A stretch of 46,469 nt of DNA from Gammaproteobacteria bacterium RIFCSPHIGHO2_12_FULL_37_14 (GCA_001801485.1 MGXV01000079.1:1-46469); one strand, 5' to 3'; positions 18,060-27,004 are shown, counted from the stretch's first letter. Translations and numbers: made by a program. The notes: a model not told the origin generated them from the sequence alone.

Positions 18060-18766
18060 AATTGACTCTCCGTCGTTTCACGCGCTAATGAATTGGGTTG
18101 CGATTGGCGGATGAGGATGTTAATTAATTCTTCCTGAAAGGCATCGTAACGATTTAATAAACGATTCGTGCTGGTAGTAAAACGATTGTAAGCAATGACG
18201 GCTGGAATAGCTGCAAATAATCCTAATGCAGTGGCGATCAATGCTTCGGCAATACCTGGTGCCACCATGGAAATGCTTGCTTGTTGCACATTTGCTAAGG
18301 CGCGAAAAGCTTGCATGATGCCCCAAACCGTTCCAAATAATCCAACATAAGGACTGGTAGAACCCACAATCGCAAGAAACGGTAATCGTTGTTCCAATTT
18401 ATCTTGTTCGCGCATTTGTGCGACGCGCATAGCACGTTTTGTATTATCGATAATGGTATCCAGTGCTATCCCAGTTTGTCGACGGAAACGCATAAATTCC
18501 TTAAACCCCGAATGAAAAATAGCTTCTATACCATCCATTGTGCCTTGACGCTTCACACCCTGTGCATATAACTTAGCTAAATCTTCACCCGACCAAAAAT
18601 TTGTTTCAAACTTTGTGCTAGCCTTATTAAGATCATTCAAATAAAAACCGCGTTGCAAAATATATGCCCACGAAACAACAGATGCGCCTATCAACAGCAG
18701 CATCACACCTTTCACCAATAAGCCGGCTTGCAGAAAGTAGGTCAGTAAAGTTGCATCATAATTCAT
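18056..18766 (-). CDS. tolQ: Tol-Pal system protein TolQ
   Basis: MotA/TolQ/ExbB proton-channel subunit powering outer-membrane constriction at division. 236 aa from the chosen ATG at 18766 (MNYDATLLTYFLQAGLLVKG), which sits about 8 nt after a GGAG Shine-Dalgarno. A frame extension of 14 residues (MHTKCFVKTRRRFH) is possible but less likely. Three TM segments: about 12-34, and the pair that contains PYVGLFGTVWGIMQAFRAL and ISMVAPGIAEALIATALGLFAAIPAVIAYN, the family's most conserved region. First gene of tolQRA. Confidence 0.97.
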   Translation of the reverse strand: MNYDATLLTYFLQAGLLVKGVMLLLIGASVVSWAYILQRGFYLNDLNKASTKFETNFWSGEDLAKLYAQGVKRQGTMDGIEAIFHSGFKEFMRFRRQTGIALDTIIDNTKRAMRVAQMREQDKLEQRLPFLAIVGSTSPYVGLFGTVWGIMQAFRALANVQQASISMVAPGIAEALIATALGLFAAIPAVIAYNRFTTSTNRLLNRYDAFQEELINILIRQSQPNSLARETTESQL

Positions 18767-18886
18767 GTGGAATCTCCGCCTTGTTTTGACAAAACACTTA
18801 GTATGCAAGCAATCATTCTATCAAATTTTTTCATAAACTTCTTTTCGATGAGCTCAATGTACGACTAATACGACAAGCGCTACATG

Positions 18887-18914
18887 TGTATACAATATAT
18901 ACGAATATTATCAA
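18887..18914 (-). promoter_or_regulatory. Possible promoter upstream of tolQ
   Basis: On the minus strand TTGATA, 16 nt, TATACA, about 120 bp upstream of tolQ and just after the ruvB stop. Plausible sigma-70 promoter for tolQRA; alternatives exist in this AT-rich gap. Confidence 0.35.
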
Positions 18915-18922
18915 AAGAGGAA

Positions 18923-19969
18923 TTATTCCAGCGCTCCCTCAAACAAATTAATAGTCTGTGAAGCTAGCCATTTTTCTGGTGTTTTTAAGCCAAAATGCAC
19001 GTAAGCGTGTTTAGTGGCGATGCGACCGCGTGGCGTACGCAATATAAAGCCTTGCTGAATTAAGAACGGCTCAATAACATCTTCAATCGTACCTTTTTCT
19101 TCATTAATAAAGGCTGCTAAGCTCTCCAAACCAACTGGACCGCCATTAAACTTTTCCATTAATGCCAATAACAGTTTCTGATCCATCACATCAAAACCTT
19201 GGCCATCTACCTTAAGAAAGTCGAGAGCCTGCTTCACGACTAGTTCGGTGATTTCTCCATTTGCTCTTATTTCTGCATAATCCCGCACACGACGTAATAG
19301 ACGATTAGCCACTCGAGGTGTACCCCGAGAACGACGAGCAATCTCTTCTGCGCCGGGTGTCTCAACAGCTATTTTAAGAATTTGGGCGGAACGTAAAACA
19401 ATTTGCATTAAATCGACTACTTGATAAAAATCCAATCGTTGCACAATACCAAATCGATCTCGTAGTGGTGACGTCAGTAAACCAGCTCGAGTCGTTGCAC
19501 CCACCAAAGTAAAAGATGGCAGATCCAATTTTATTGATCGAGCAGCAGGGCCTTCGCCAATCATAATATCAATTTGATAATCTTCCATTGCTGGATAAAG
19601 CACCTCTTCAACAACTGGGCTGAGACGATGGATTTCATCGATAAATAACACATCACCTGTTTGTAAGTTAGTTAACAAAGCCGCCACATCGCCAGGACGT
19701 TCTAAAACTGGGCCGGATGTTTGTTTTAAACCCACCCCCAACTCATTTGAAATAATATTGGCAAGCGTGGTTTTACCTAAGCCTGGAGGACCAAAAATAA
19801 GAACATGATCAAGCACATCGCCACGTTTTTTTGCCGCCTGTATGAAAATTTCCATCTGCTCACGCACACTGTGTTGCCCAATATAATCGCGTAAAAATTT
19901 GGGTCGTAATGCACGATCAATGGGATCATTTGCTTGTTGTTCGGGTGCAATAATTCTATCCGTTTCCAT
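18923..19969 (-). CDS. ruvB: Holliday junction branch-migration ATPase RuvB
   Basis: AAA+ hexameric motor that drives branch migration with RuvA. 348 aa. The N-terminus has [12 protein letters not shown]; Walker A is [12 protein letters not shown], Walker [13 protein letters not shown], sensor 1 LVGATTRAG, the arginine-finger segment SPLRDRFG, and sensor 2 [20 protein letters not shown]. The C-terminal winged helix includes [17 protein letters not shown]. It overlaps the ruvA stop by 1 bp, the standard ruvAB coupling. Confidence 0.98.
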   Translation of the reverse strand: METDRIIAPEQQANDPIDRALRPKFLRDYIGQHSVREQMEIFIQAAKKRGDVLDHVLIFGPPGLGKTTLANIISNELGVGLKQTSGPVLERPGDVAALLTNLQTGDVLFIDEIHRLSPVVEEVLYPAMEDYQIDIMIGEGPAARSIKLDLPSFTLVGATTRAGLLTSPLRDRFGIVQRLDFYQVVDLMQIVLRSAQILKIAVETPGAEEIARRSRGTPRVANRLLRRVRDYAEIRANGEITELVVKQALDFLKVDGQGFDVMDQKLLLALMEKFNGGPVGLESLAAFINEEKGTIEDVIEPFLIQQGFILRTPRGRIATKHAYVHFGLKTPEKWLASQTINLFEGALE

Positions 19970-20574
19970 CAGACCATCTCCCGTAAGGCACGACGAATTA
20001 ATTCTTCACTACTGGCTGCTCCATCATCAATTTTTGTAACCGTACGATTAGCATCATGTTGCTTATAACCCAGTGTAACGAGTGCGGAAATCGCATCTTG
20101 AAGGATTTGATGCCGCTTATCACCTACTGATCTTGTGGAATTTGTACTGGTGGATGATGAAGCTGTATACCAATCAGCTAATTTATCACGCATCTCAATC
20201 ACTAAACGTTCTGCTGTTTTTTTTCCTACTCCAGGAAGCTTCACTAAACTATCCGTATCATTGTTCAAGACACAACGCACAAATTGATCCGTTGCTGTAC
20301 TTGATAATACTGTTAGTGCCAAACGTGGGCCTACGCCATTTACTTTCAATAGGGTGCGAAACAATAAACGCTCATCACTGGTATAAAATCCGTATAAATG
20401 CTGCGCATCTTCCCGTACAACAAAATGCGTTAATAAAGTAACTGTTTGGCCAATGTCTGGTAATTGATAAAAGGTACTCATAGGCGCATCGATTTCATAC
20501 CCAATGCCACTCACTTCCACTAACAATGAGGGGGGTTGTTTTTCCAAGATAATGCCACGAATTTGTCCAATCAT
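19969..20574 (-). CDS. ruvA: Holliday junction DNA-binding protein RuvA
   Basis: Tetrameric four-way-junction binder that loads RuvB. 201 aa. Domain I is an OB fold ([21 protein letters not shown]). Domain II has two helix-hairpin-helix motifs ([16 protein letters not shown] and [19 protein letters not shown]). A Ser/Thr-rich flexible linker (about 142-155) leads to domain III, the RuvB-binding UBA-like helices ([19 protein letters not shown]). ruvC is not directly upstream: a plus-strand gene and a 1.16-kb insertion lie between. Confidence 0.98.
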   Translation of the reverse strand: MIGQIRGIILEKQPPSLLVEVSGIGYEIDAPMSTFYQLPDIGQTVTLLTHFVVREDAQHLYGFYTSDERLLFRTLLKVNGVGPRLALTVLSSTATDQFVRCVLNNDTDSLVKLPGVGKKTAERLVIEMRDKLADWYTASSSTSTNSTRSVGDKRHQILQDAISALVTLGYKQHDANRTVTKIDDGAASSEELIRRALREMV

Positions 20575-20762
20575 AGGTATCCTTCATCCGTCTCTATATG
20601 ATAGCGGTCCCATTCCTATGCGATAGAGCAAGCTAACGGGAACAGCTGATTTTGTTGTAGCAATTTTATTACTAACCCTTATACTTCTAGCTAACGACAT
20701 GACAAAAAAATTAACCGTCCTCCTATTTCACCGCAGGAACGCTTATAAAAAAAAGAGACTTT

Positions 20763-21734
20763 ATGAAATGGTATCTTAACATTCTTATTAATTGCACCCT
20801 AGAGAAAATACCTTCTTTTTTTAAAGAACGAACTGCCCTCTGCGAGCGCCTGAAAGCAGTCGATGCTAAATTAATAAATGCATTCAATTTCATTTATCAT
20901 GAACAAATTTCGGAGCTTCCACTTGATACAACACTGTACTTGATAGATCAGTACAATAAACGAATCGATCTGCTTAATCATTTATCTATCACAGAAATAA
21001 TTAAAATATTTATTATTAGTACGATCACATCCATTAAACTGACTCAAGATGCTCCTCCTCGCATCATTGATTATCTAGAAGTAATTTGTATACCTGCTGA
21101 AAAATCTTTATTGCGAGATATGTCCAGAGTTGATTTATTGAAAGCAGCATCTTTATCAGCACCACTTAAAGATGCTTTGAATAAGCTTATCGAGGAAGAA
21201 TTAGCTCACCTTAAACTATTAGAATTTAAAATTTACCCATCAGAACCAAAATATCTGATTGGCCTTATTGTTAAATATGGCGAACAAACTGATATCGCAC
21301 AATTGAGAAATAAATTAAACTTATATGAACATACGCATGATTATCGGCTGCCTTTTTTACGAGATGATATTGAAACTTTATCGTCAGCACTACTAATGGA
21401 TAATGTAGCCAAACGAAATGCTATTATTAGAGGGACATTTTTGCGGCTCATTAATAATGTTGCTGGGATTAGAGATTTAGAAAATATTCTCGATGAATTC
21501 AAAAAAAGCCACTTTGATTTTTTAAAAAAAATCATGGTACAAACATCAGTGGCAATCAAAATAAATTTTAATGTTCAAGAAACAACACTCTGGAATGAAA
21601 TATTCATTAATATTTACACCAAATATGATACATTGAAAAAAGAACAAAGCCATCGTTTACCTTTTTTTAATCATTCCACTTCCACTGGTAGGCCAACATC
21701 TCGCGTTTGTTCAAATCCTTCATTTCGAAAATAG
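20763..21734 (+). CDS. Unknown helical protein, opposite-strand gene between ruvA and ruvC
   Basis: 323 aa, no recognised family, mainly helical, without signal peptide; the only hydrophobic stretch is EIIKIFIISTITSI. The C-terminal 20 residues are low-complexity and polar (HSTSTGRPTSRV). No clear Shine-Dalgarno precedes the ATG. The gene is on the opposite strand to the surrounding ruv genes, which normally adjoin. Its last codons and stop lie in the first copy of the 79-bp direct repeat that duplicates the ruvC 3' end. Before the insertion this gene and ruvC therefore probably converged with overlapping ends. Its AT content and isolation suggest an accessory gene of effector type, but nothing proves it. 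Confidence 0.5.
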   Translation: MKWYLNILINCTLEKIPSFFKERTALCERLKAVDAKLINAFNFIYHEQISELPLDTTLYLIDQYNKRIDLLNHLSITEIIKIFIISTITSIKLTQDAPPRIIDYLEVICIPAEKSLLRDMSRVDLLKAASLSAPLKDALNKLIEEELAHLKLLEFKIYPSEPKYLIGLIVKYGEQTDIAQLRNKLNLYEHTHDYRLPFLRDDIETLSSALLMDNVAKRNAIIRGTFLRLINNVAGIRDLENILDEFKKSHFDFLKKIMVQTSVAIKINFNVQETTLWNEIFINIYTKYDTLKKEQSHRLPFFNHSTSTGRPTSRVCSNPSFRK

Positions 21735-21794
21735 TTTTAACATCGTGCGCATATGCGCATGACATAATGCCACTGCTAACGCATCTGCTGCATC
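21716..21794. repeat. 79-bp direct repeat, copy 1 (orphan ruvC 3' end)
   Basis: Matches 22878-22956 at 77 of 79 positions (differences at 21747 and 21765), spaced 1162 bp apart. On the minus strand it encodes the last 24-25 codons of RuvC plus stop (from DAADALAVALCHAH), with no ruvC body attached. It also provides the stop codon of the plus-strand gene ending at 21734. Confidence 0.95.
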
Positions 21795-22345
21795 CAAATA
21801 TTTACATTTACTTCAATTAAACTTAGCATTGTTGTTAATAATTTTAAAGATTTTTTATATATACCGGGACATTGAGATTCACGTGGCCCCGCCACATTAA
21901 GTGTTTTGATTTTTGCTTCTTCTAGCCAATTAATAATTTGACGTAAAACATTTTTTTTAGATAAATCAATTATTAAATATGGTTTATTCTTTTCTATCAC
22001 TTCATTAATCGTTAAAATTGTTCCATCAATTACGTTAATTGGCATTGAAGAAATAATAATTAAGGTCCCATCAGAATCTCTGATATTAAATTTAGTTCTT
22101 ACATTATAATCAACTGAATCTGTTTCATTTAATTGATAGCATGCATCTATCATTCCATCTTCTGCGCTTCTACCTTTAGGACACCATCCGCCATGCGGTA
22201 TTTTAAACTTGATTGATGCATCCAATGCGGCTCTATCAACACCTGATTGACCTCCTGAAATTATTTTTTCTAGCTTAATAATGGTCATTAAATTAAATAA
22301 TTCTATATTTGAAAGGGGTGAATTTTTTAGGAAACTCATAAACAT
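21776..22345 (-). CDS. Putative molybdenum-carrier / SLOG-like protein
   Basis: 189 aa. The body matches the family annotated as 'putative molybdenum carrier', a Rossmann-like fold related to the LOG/YpsA/DprA ligand-binding group. Diagnostic motifs: GGQSGVDRAALDASI (31-45), IPHGGWCPKGRSAEDG, NIRDSDGTLII and TLNVAGPRESQCPGIY. The biochemical role of the family is not established. Shine-Dalgarno AGGA lies about 5 nt before the ATG. The C-terminus is odd: after SLIEVNVNIW the frame runs into repeat copy 1 and ends with five residues (MQQMR) read out of frame from duplicated ruvC DNA, so the native stop was probably lost at the junction. It lies wholly in the inserted segment. Confidence 0.75.
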   Translation of the reverse strand: MFMSFLKNSPLSNIELFNLMTIIKLEKIISGGQSGVDRAALDASIKFKIPHGGWCPKGRSAEDGMIDACYQLNETDSVDYNVRTKFNIRDSDGTLIIISSMPINVIDGTILTINEVIEKNKPYLIIDLSKKNVLRQIINWLEEAKIKTLNVAGPRESQCPGIYKKSLKLLTTMLSLIEVNVNIWMQQMR

Positions 22346-22437
22346 CTATTCCTGTTTTATTTTTGATATAAATCACTAGCAAACTCGCTGGAAATGCAAA
22401 TATTGTACTATAGGGCACGTCTCGAAATGCGAGGTTT

Positions 22438-22831
22438 TGTCTTCCCGGAAAGCGTCGAGCGTTTTTTGCGAGGCGCTTGTCCGGGATCCATGGTTAAATC
22501 TTTCTGTTCACAAGTTTAGAGCAATGCTTAGAGTATTTCTGAATATAAATCCAATAGGGATTGTTAGACTCAATTAAATTAATTTTCCAATCACGGCGCC
22601 ACTTTTTTATTATCTTTTCGCGTAAAATGGCTTCACGAATGTCGGAATGTATTTCAAAGTAAACTAAGTTGGTAACATTATACTTTTTTGTAAATCCTTT
22701 TACTAAACTATTCTTGTGCTCATATACACGTCTTACTAAAGTAGGTATAAAGGAAATTTGACCATGGATCCCAGACATTAAGCGCTGCTAAGCTCGTAAC
22801 AAACACTCGCTAAACAGCGCTAAATTCTGGG
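22438..22831 (-). mobile_element. Inverted-repeat-bounded GIY-YIG cassette
   Basis: The left end runs from GTCTTCCC (22439-22446) to GGGATCCATGG (22483-22493). The right end mirrors it, from CCATGGATCCC (22762-22772) to GGGAAGAC (22824-22831). Each end is itself an imperfect palindrome (left CCCGG..AGCG/CGCT..CCGGG; right TCCCAG..AGCGCTG/CAGCGCT..CTGGGA). The only gene between them is the truncated GIY-YIG gene. The layout is that of a small non-autonomous mobile or REP-like element. Confidence 0.65.
22494..22778 (-). pseudogene. GIY-YIG endonuclease (YhbQ/UPF0213-like), N-terminally truncated
   Basis: 94-aa frame. From residue 14 (LVRRVYEHKNSLVKGFTKKY, NLVYFEIHSD, AILREKIIKKWRRDWKINLI, NNPYWIYI) it matches the small stand-alone GIY-YIG family. 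The catalytic Arg (RR in LVRRVYEHK) and Glu (EK in REKIIKKW) regions are present. The expected first 20 or so residues holding the GIY and YIG strands (of the form YVYIL..GTLYIG) are missing, replaced by MSGIHGQISFIP translated from the cassette's terminal palindrome. Loss of both motifs should abolish nuclease activity. The stop codon abuts the left inverted repeat. Such genes are often found as many copies associated with palindromic repeats. Confidence 0.75.
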
Positions 22832-22877
22832 AAGACAGCTTTTTGGCTTTAAAAAAGCAAGGAATGTATAAAGAGCT

Positions 22878-22956
22878 TCCTTCATTTCGAAAATAGTTTT
22901 AACATCGTACGCATATGCGCATGACACAATGCCACTGCTAACGCATCTGCTGCATC
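22878..22956. repeat. 79-bp direct repeat, copy 2 (functional ruvC 3' end)
   Basis: Partner of 21716-21794 (77/79 identical). This copy is contiguous with the intact ruvC body and supplies its C-terminal codons and stop. Confidence 0.95.
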
Positions 22957-23361
22957 TGCTTGTAATGTTTTTGATAAATTCAACAACCGCTGTACCATAT
23001 ATTGCACTTGTTCTTTGTTTGCTGCGCCATTACCAACAACAGATTTTTTTACTTGACGAGCAGAATATTCAGCAACAGGCATATCGAGTGCTACAATCGC
23101 TGCACCTCGTGCTTGACCCAATTTTAATGCAGAATTTGGATTCTCATGCATAAAAATTTCTTCGATAGCAGCTTCTTGTGGTTGAAATGTTTGAATGATT
23201 TTTTGCAATCCTAAAAAAATTTGTCGTAATTTTTCACTCAACGTAACAGTCGTTAAATCAAGATACCCACTGGTAAGATAAATGTGGCGATTTCCTTCTA
23301 CTTGGATCACACCGTATCCCGTACGGCGTGATCCTGGATCGATCCCGATGATCACAGACAT
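22882..23361 (-). CDS. ruvC: Crossover junction endodeoxyribonuclease RuvC
   Basis: Homodimeric Holliday-junction resolvase of the RNase H fold. 159 aa from the ATG at 23361 (MSVIIGIDPGSRRTGYG), with AAGGA 7 nt upstream; the ATG at 23364 is also possible. Catalytic acids: Asp in GIDPGSR, Glu in EAAIEEIFM, and the two aspartates in DAADALAVALCHAH. The complete C-terminus comes from repeat copy 2. It lies in the usual order aspS-yebC-ruvC, but the ruvAB genes are about 2.3 kb further on because of the inserted material. Function should be unaffected. Confidence 0.97.
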   Translation of the reverse strand: MSVIIGIDPGSRRTGYGVIQVEGNRHIYLTSGYLDLTTVTLSEKLRQIFLGLQKIIQTFQPQEAAIEEIFMHENPNSALKLGQARGAAIVALDMPVAEYSARQVKKSVVGNGAANKEQVQYMVQRLLNLSKTLQADAADALAVALCHAHMRTMLKLFSK

Positions 23362-23407
23362 CATCACTTCCTTAGAATTAAATATGATCTAGTAAAATAT
23401 GAACAGG

Positions 23408-24142
23408 CTATAATTTCTCATCAATATCCGCATTTGAATAAACTGATTGCACATCATCTAAATCTTCTAATGTATCAATTAAATTTATCACACGTTCAGC
23501 GACTTCTTTATCTGTAATCGATACATTGGTACTTGCCGCCATGATGACATCTGCTTGAGCAGGTTTAAAACCGGCTTTCATCAGCGCTCCTTTAATCGGA
23601 ATAAAATTTTCAGGCGTGGTTATCACATCTACGCTAGCATCTTGATTGACTATGACATCATCTGCACTTGTTTCGAGCGCGATACCTAATAATTTTTCTT
23701 CATCCACACCGGGCGCAAAAGTAATTTGCCCCTGTTTATTAAAAAGATAAGAAACTGAACCATCCGTACCTAAATTTCCACCATATTTGGAAAATGCATG
23801 CCTCACGTCAGCAACCGTACGATTACGATTGTTTGTCATACAATCTACTAATACTGCTATGCCGCCTGGACCATATCCTTCATAGCGAATTTCTTCGACA
23901 TGCTCACCTTCCATCCCACCTGCCCCACGCTTGATAGCACGTTCGATGACATCTTTGGTCATATTGGCTTCTTGTGCTTTATCTAATGCCGCGCGCAATC
24001 GTGGATTAGAATTCGCATCCGCTCCGCCCATTTTAGCCGCTACAGTTACTTCACGAATAATCTTAGTATAAAGTTTGCCACGCTTAGCATCTTGCTTGGC
24101 TTTATGGCGCTTAATATTCGCCCATTTGCTATGCCCCGCCAT
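23408..24142 (-). CDS. yebC: YebC/PmpR family protein
   Basis: 244 aa, three-domain YebC fold beginning MAGHSKWANIKRHKAKQDAKRGK, which is diagnostic. Further landmarks: GPGGIAVLVDCMTNNRNRTVADVRHAFSK-type central motif, VSYLFNKQG, and the acidic C-terminal NLIDTLEDLDDVQSVYSN. Family members are described as transcriptional regulators and, for some, as translation factors easing ribosome stalling at proline stretches; which applies here is not visible. The ATG follows the aspS stop directly, consistent with one transcript that continues to ruvC. Confidence 0.96.
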   Translation of the reverse strand: MAGHSKWANIKRHKAKQDAKRGKLYTKIIREVTVAAKMGGADANSNPRLRAALDKAQEANMTKDVIERAIKRGAGGMEGEHVEEIRYEGYGPGGIAVLVDCMTNNRNRTVADVRHAFSKYGGNLGTDGSVSYLFNKQGQITFAPGVDEEKLLGIALETSADDVIVNQDASVDVITTPENFIPIKGALMKAGFKPAQADVIMAASTNVSITDKEVAERVINLIDTLEDLDDVQSVYSNADIDEKL

Positions 24143-25909
24143 TTATTCTTGCTCCTTCACCACACGAATGCCTAATTCAATGAGTTGTTCTGGTTCAACT
24201 AGTGCAGGCGCATCCATTAAAGGACAACTTGCCGTCTGGGTTTTGGGAAACGCAATGACATCCCGAATAGAAGTAGCACCAGTCATTAACATGACTATTC
24301 TATCTAAACCAAATGCGATGCCGCCATGCGGAGGACAACCTAATTTCATCGCAGTGAGTAAATGACCAAATTTTGCCTCAGCTTCTTCATTACTGATGTT
24401 CAGAATATTAAACACTGCTTTTTGCATCTCAGAAGAGTGAATACGTATTGAACCACCGCCAATCTCACTACCGTTTAAGACCATATCGTAGGCACGCGCC
24501 AACATTTGCCTTGGATTTTGATTCAATTCTGCTACCGTTTCTGCTTTAGGTGAAGTAAATGGATGATGACAAGCAGATAATTGTCCTTCACCCCCTTCAA
24601 ACATTGGAAAATCAATTACCCATAAAATCCGCCAATCATCCGCAACCATATTGCGATCTTGGCCCACTTTAAGCCGCAAAGCCCCCATGGATTCATTCAC
24701 TATCTTGGCTTTATCGGCACCAAAGAAAATAATATCGCCAACTTTAGCTTTGGTACGTTCTATTATTCCCTGAATTGCCGTATCCGATAAAAATTTTAAT
24801 ATAGGCGATTGTAATCCTTCTTTGCCTTCCGCAGTCACTTTGATGTAAGCCAATCCTCGTGCGCCAAAAACACTGATGTATCGAGTATAGTCATCTATCT
24901 CTTTACGGCTAATAGTCGCACCATCTGGTACGCATAGTGCTGCAATTCGCCCATTGGGATCATTTGCTACATCAGCAAATACTTTAAACTCTACATCGCG
25001 CATCAAATCACCTATATCCACCAACTCTAAAGGAATTCGTAGATCAGGTTTATCTGAACCAAAACGACGCATGGCTTCTGCATACGTTAAACGCAGAAAA
25101 GATTGCGGCAACTGAATATGTAATAATTCTTCAAATAAACCGCGAATCATGTTTTCCATGATGGTTTGAATTTCAAGCTCATTTAAAAAGGAAGTTTCAA
25201 TATCTAATTGTGTAAATTCCGGTTGACGATCTGCCCGTAAATCTTCATCACGAAAGCAACGCACGATCTGATAATACCGATCAATACCAGACATCATGAG
25301 CAATTGTTTAAATTGCTGGGGAGATTGCGGTAGAGCAAAAAAACTACCTGGACGAGTACGACTTGGCACCAAATAATCACGCGCTCCTTCTGGCGTAGCA
25401 CGCGTCAAAAATGGCGTTTCAATATCAAGAAAGCCTTGATCATCCAAATAACGCCGCAGATAGCGAGTAATGTCAGCACGCATTTTTAAGCGAGAGAGCA
25501 TTTCAGGCCGACGAATATCAAGATAACGATAATGTAAGCGTGTTTCTTCTCCAACTTCATGGTATTCATCATCAATAGGAAAAGGTAAAGGTTCAGCGCG
25601 ATTCAAAATAATTAATTCTTTTACGTCGATTTCAATCTGACCTGTCGATAAATTAGGGTTGATCGTTCCTTCAGGACGGTTTCTAACTTTGCCTTTAATC
25701 TGGATCACAAATTCACTTCTAACTGTTTCTGCTTGGCTAAAAGCTTCTTGTTGTGATGGAGCAATGACAGCTTGTACAATGCCTTCCCGATCACGCAAAT
25801 CAATAAAAATAACACCGCCATGATCCCGTCGACGATGGACCCAACCTGCCAATTGCACCTCTTGACCTAATAATTGAATGGTGACTTGCCCGCAATAATG
25901 ACTACGCAT
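24143..25909 (-). CDS. aspS: Aspartate--tRNA ligase AspS
   Basis: Class IIb aminoacyl-tRNA synthetase, bacterial type, 588 aa. N-terminal OB anticodon-binding domain ([23 protein letters not shown]), motif 2 [20 protein letters not shown], a bacterial insertion domain (about 280-420), and motif 3 [28 protein letters not shown]. Whether it is discriminating or also charges tRNA-Asn cannot be settled here; no gatCAB or asnS is in the window. It sits between the DUF502 gene and yebC in the conserved block leading to ruvC. Confidence 0.98.
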   Translation of the reverse strand: MRSHYCGQVTIQLLGQEVQLAGWVHRRRDHGGVIFIDLRDREGIVQAVIAPSQQEAFSQAETVRSEFVIQIKGKVRNRPEGTINPNLSTGQIEIDVKELIILNRAEPLPFPIDDEYHEVGEETRLHYRYLDIRRPEMLSRLKMRADITRYLRRYLDDQGFLDIETPFLTRATPEGARDYLVPSRTRPGSFFALPQSPQQFKQLLMMSGIDRYYQIVRCFRDEDLRADRQPEFTQLDIETSFLNELEIQTIMENMIRGLFEELLHIQLPQSFLRLTYAEAMRRFGSDKPDLRIPLELVDIGDLMRDVEFKVFADVANDPNGRIAALCVPDGATISRKEIDDYTRYISVFGARGLAYIKVTAEGKEGLQSPILKFLSDTAIQGIIERTKAKVGDIIFFGADKAKIVNESMGALRLKVGQDRNMVADDWRILWVIDFPMFEGGEGQLSACHHPFTSPKAETVAELNQNPRQMLARAYDMVLNGSEIGGGSIRIHSSEMQKAVFNILNISNEEAEAKFGHLLTAMKLGCPPHGGIAFGLDRIVMLMTGATSIRDVIAFPKTQTASCPLMDAPALVEPEQLIELGIRVVKEQE

Positions 25910-25965
25910 AATAATATTTACCTATCTTGGTTTATCGATGATAGTAGAGTGAGCAATGACCGCTG

Positions 25966-26607
25966 CTACTGTTGCAATTTACTATTATTTCCATTCAATC
26001 CACTGATATTAGGTTGAACAACGCCTAAGGAAATAACGAATTTTAGCGCTTGATCCACGCTCATATCCAGCTCTACCACTTTACTTTTTGGTGCCATCAT
26101 GAGAAATCCAGACGTTGGATTAGGAGTAGTTGGAATAAAATAACTGACCATCGGCTCTTGATTTAAAGCTGTTTCGATTTGTTTAGCTGCACTACCCGTT
26201 TGAAACGCGATACTCCAAACACCTTCATGAGGAAATTGAACAAGCAGCACTTTACGAAATGATTTGCCGCCGGGCGTAAATAAAGTTTGTGTCACTTGCT
26301 TGACACCCGTATAAATAGTTCTCACCAACGGAATACGGGCAACAATAGCATCTCCTATATCAACTAAACGTCGCCCCAAAAAATTTGCCGCAATGACACC
26401 GGTAAAGAAAATAACCAATAAGGTAATCAACACACCCATACCAGGAATATGAAATCCAATGACAACATCTGGCTGATATTTTTGCGGTAATAACAATAAT
26501 GAATTACTTAACAAATCAGCCAAAAATTTCAACACTAGTACCGTTACCCAAATCGGTAACCAGACTAATACTCCGGAAATAAAGCAACGACGAATATAGG
26601 CAATCAT
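25966..26607 (-). CDS. DUF502 family inner-membrane protein
   Basis: 213 aa, with two predicted TM helices (about 12-33 and 52-75). The conserved DUF502 segments follow: FLGRRLVDIGDAIVARIPLVRTIYTGVKQ, KVLLVQFPHEGVWSIAFQTG and FIPTTPNPTSGFLMMAPKSK. The molecular function of the family is unknown. It overlaps the fmdB stop by 4 bp and is followed by aspS, a gene order common in gammaproteobacteria. Confidence 0.93.
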   Translation of the reverse strand: MIAYIRRCFISGVLVWLPIWVTVLVLKFLADLLSNSLLLLPQKYQPDVVIGFHIPGMGVLITLLVIFFTGVIAANFLGRRLVDIGDAIVARIPLVRTIYTGVKQVTQTLFTPGGKSFRKVLLVQFPHEGVWSIAFQTGSAAKQIETALNQEPMVSYFIPTTPNPTSGFLMMAPKSKVVELDMSVDQALKFVISLGVVQPNISGLNGNNSKLQQ

Positions 26608-26963
26608 GAGGAAGCTGCCGATTTGTCGTTACTTCCAGGTGTCGAGGTATTCTTTTTTTTATCGCCTGTATCTGTTGTCGCTGTTGAACTAGCATCACTA
26701 CTCTTGGTTTTATCATTGGAGGTAGAAGTTTGCGTTTCATGATCTGTTGAACCTCCTTTCTCCGCTTGTTTAGCTTTATCTTTATCTCGATAATCGGTGA
26801 CATACCATCCTGATCCTTTCAATTGAAACCCAGCTGCGGAAATCAGCTTGTTCAAGGTCGCTTGGTGGCATTTTGGACATTCCGTCAAAGCCGCATCAGA
26901 AATCTTTTGAAATTCTTCTAATTGATGGCCACAGGACTGACATTGGTATTCGTAAATTGGCAT
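26604..26963 (-). CDS. FmdB-family zinc-ribbon protein
   Basis: 119 aa from the chosen start. MPIYEYQCQSCGHQLEEFQK and CPKCHQATLNKLISA give the CxxC...CxxC zinc ribbon of the FmdB/CxxC_CXXC_SSSS family. The tail is long, polar and Ser/Thr/Asp-rich with no predicted structure. An upstream in-frame ATG would add MHFEVCV, but the ATG at 26963 has GAGGTG about 7 nt upstream and gives the canonical MPIYEY start. First gene of the block running into aspS-yebC-ruvC. Its role is unknown, though the name derives from a putative regulator of formamidase in Methylophilus. Confidence 0.9.
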   Translation of the reverse strand: MPIYEYQCQSCGHQLEEFQKISDAALTECPKCHQATLNKLISAAGFQLKGSGWYVTDYRDKDKAKQAEKGGSTDHETQTSTSNDKTKSSDASSTATTDTGDKKKNTSTPGSNDKSAASS

Positions 26964-26982
26964 AACACACACCTCAAAATGC

Positions 26983-27004
26983 ATAAGCTATATTCGTAGC
27001 TTAT
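26983..27004. other. Perfect inverted repeat upstream of fmdB
   Basis: ATAAGCTA-tattcg-TAGCTTAT, in the divergent gap between fmdB and the vault/SPFH-like gene, 20 bp from the chosen fmdB start. It could be an operator for either direction; no binding protein can be assigned. Confidence 0.35.

Larger units (their letters stand above)
21795..22877. mobile_element. Inserted segment between duplicated ruvC 3' ends
   Basis: 1083 bp bounded by 79-bp direct repeats. It carries the molybdenum-carrier-like gene and, distal to it, the inverted-repeat GIY-YIG cassette. No integrase or transposase is present. Because one repeat copy completes ruvC and the other completes the convergent upstream gene, neither gene was broken. 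This resembles integrative elements that restore the 3' end of their target gene; alternatively it is a repair or duplication event. Boundaries are seen directly; the mechanism is inferred. Confidence 0.6.

Noticed and set aside
22346..22437. A short gene upstream of the molybdenum-carrier-like ATG
   Set aside because: The 92 bp hold only AT-rich sequence and the edge of the cassette; no start with ribosome site.
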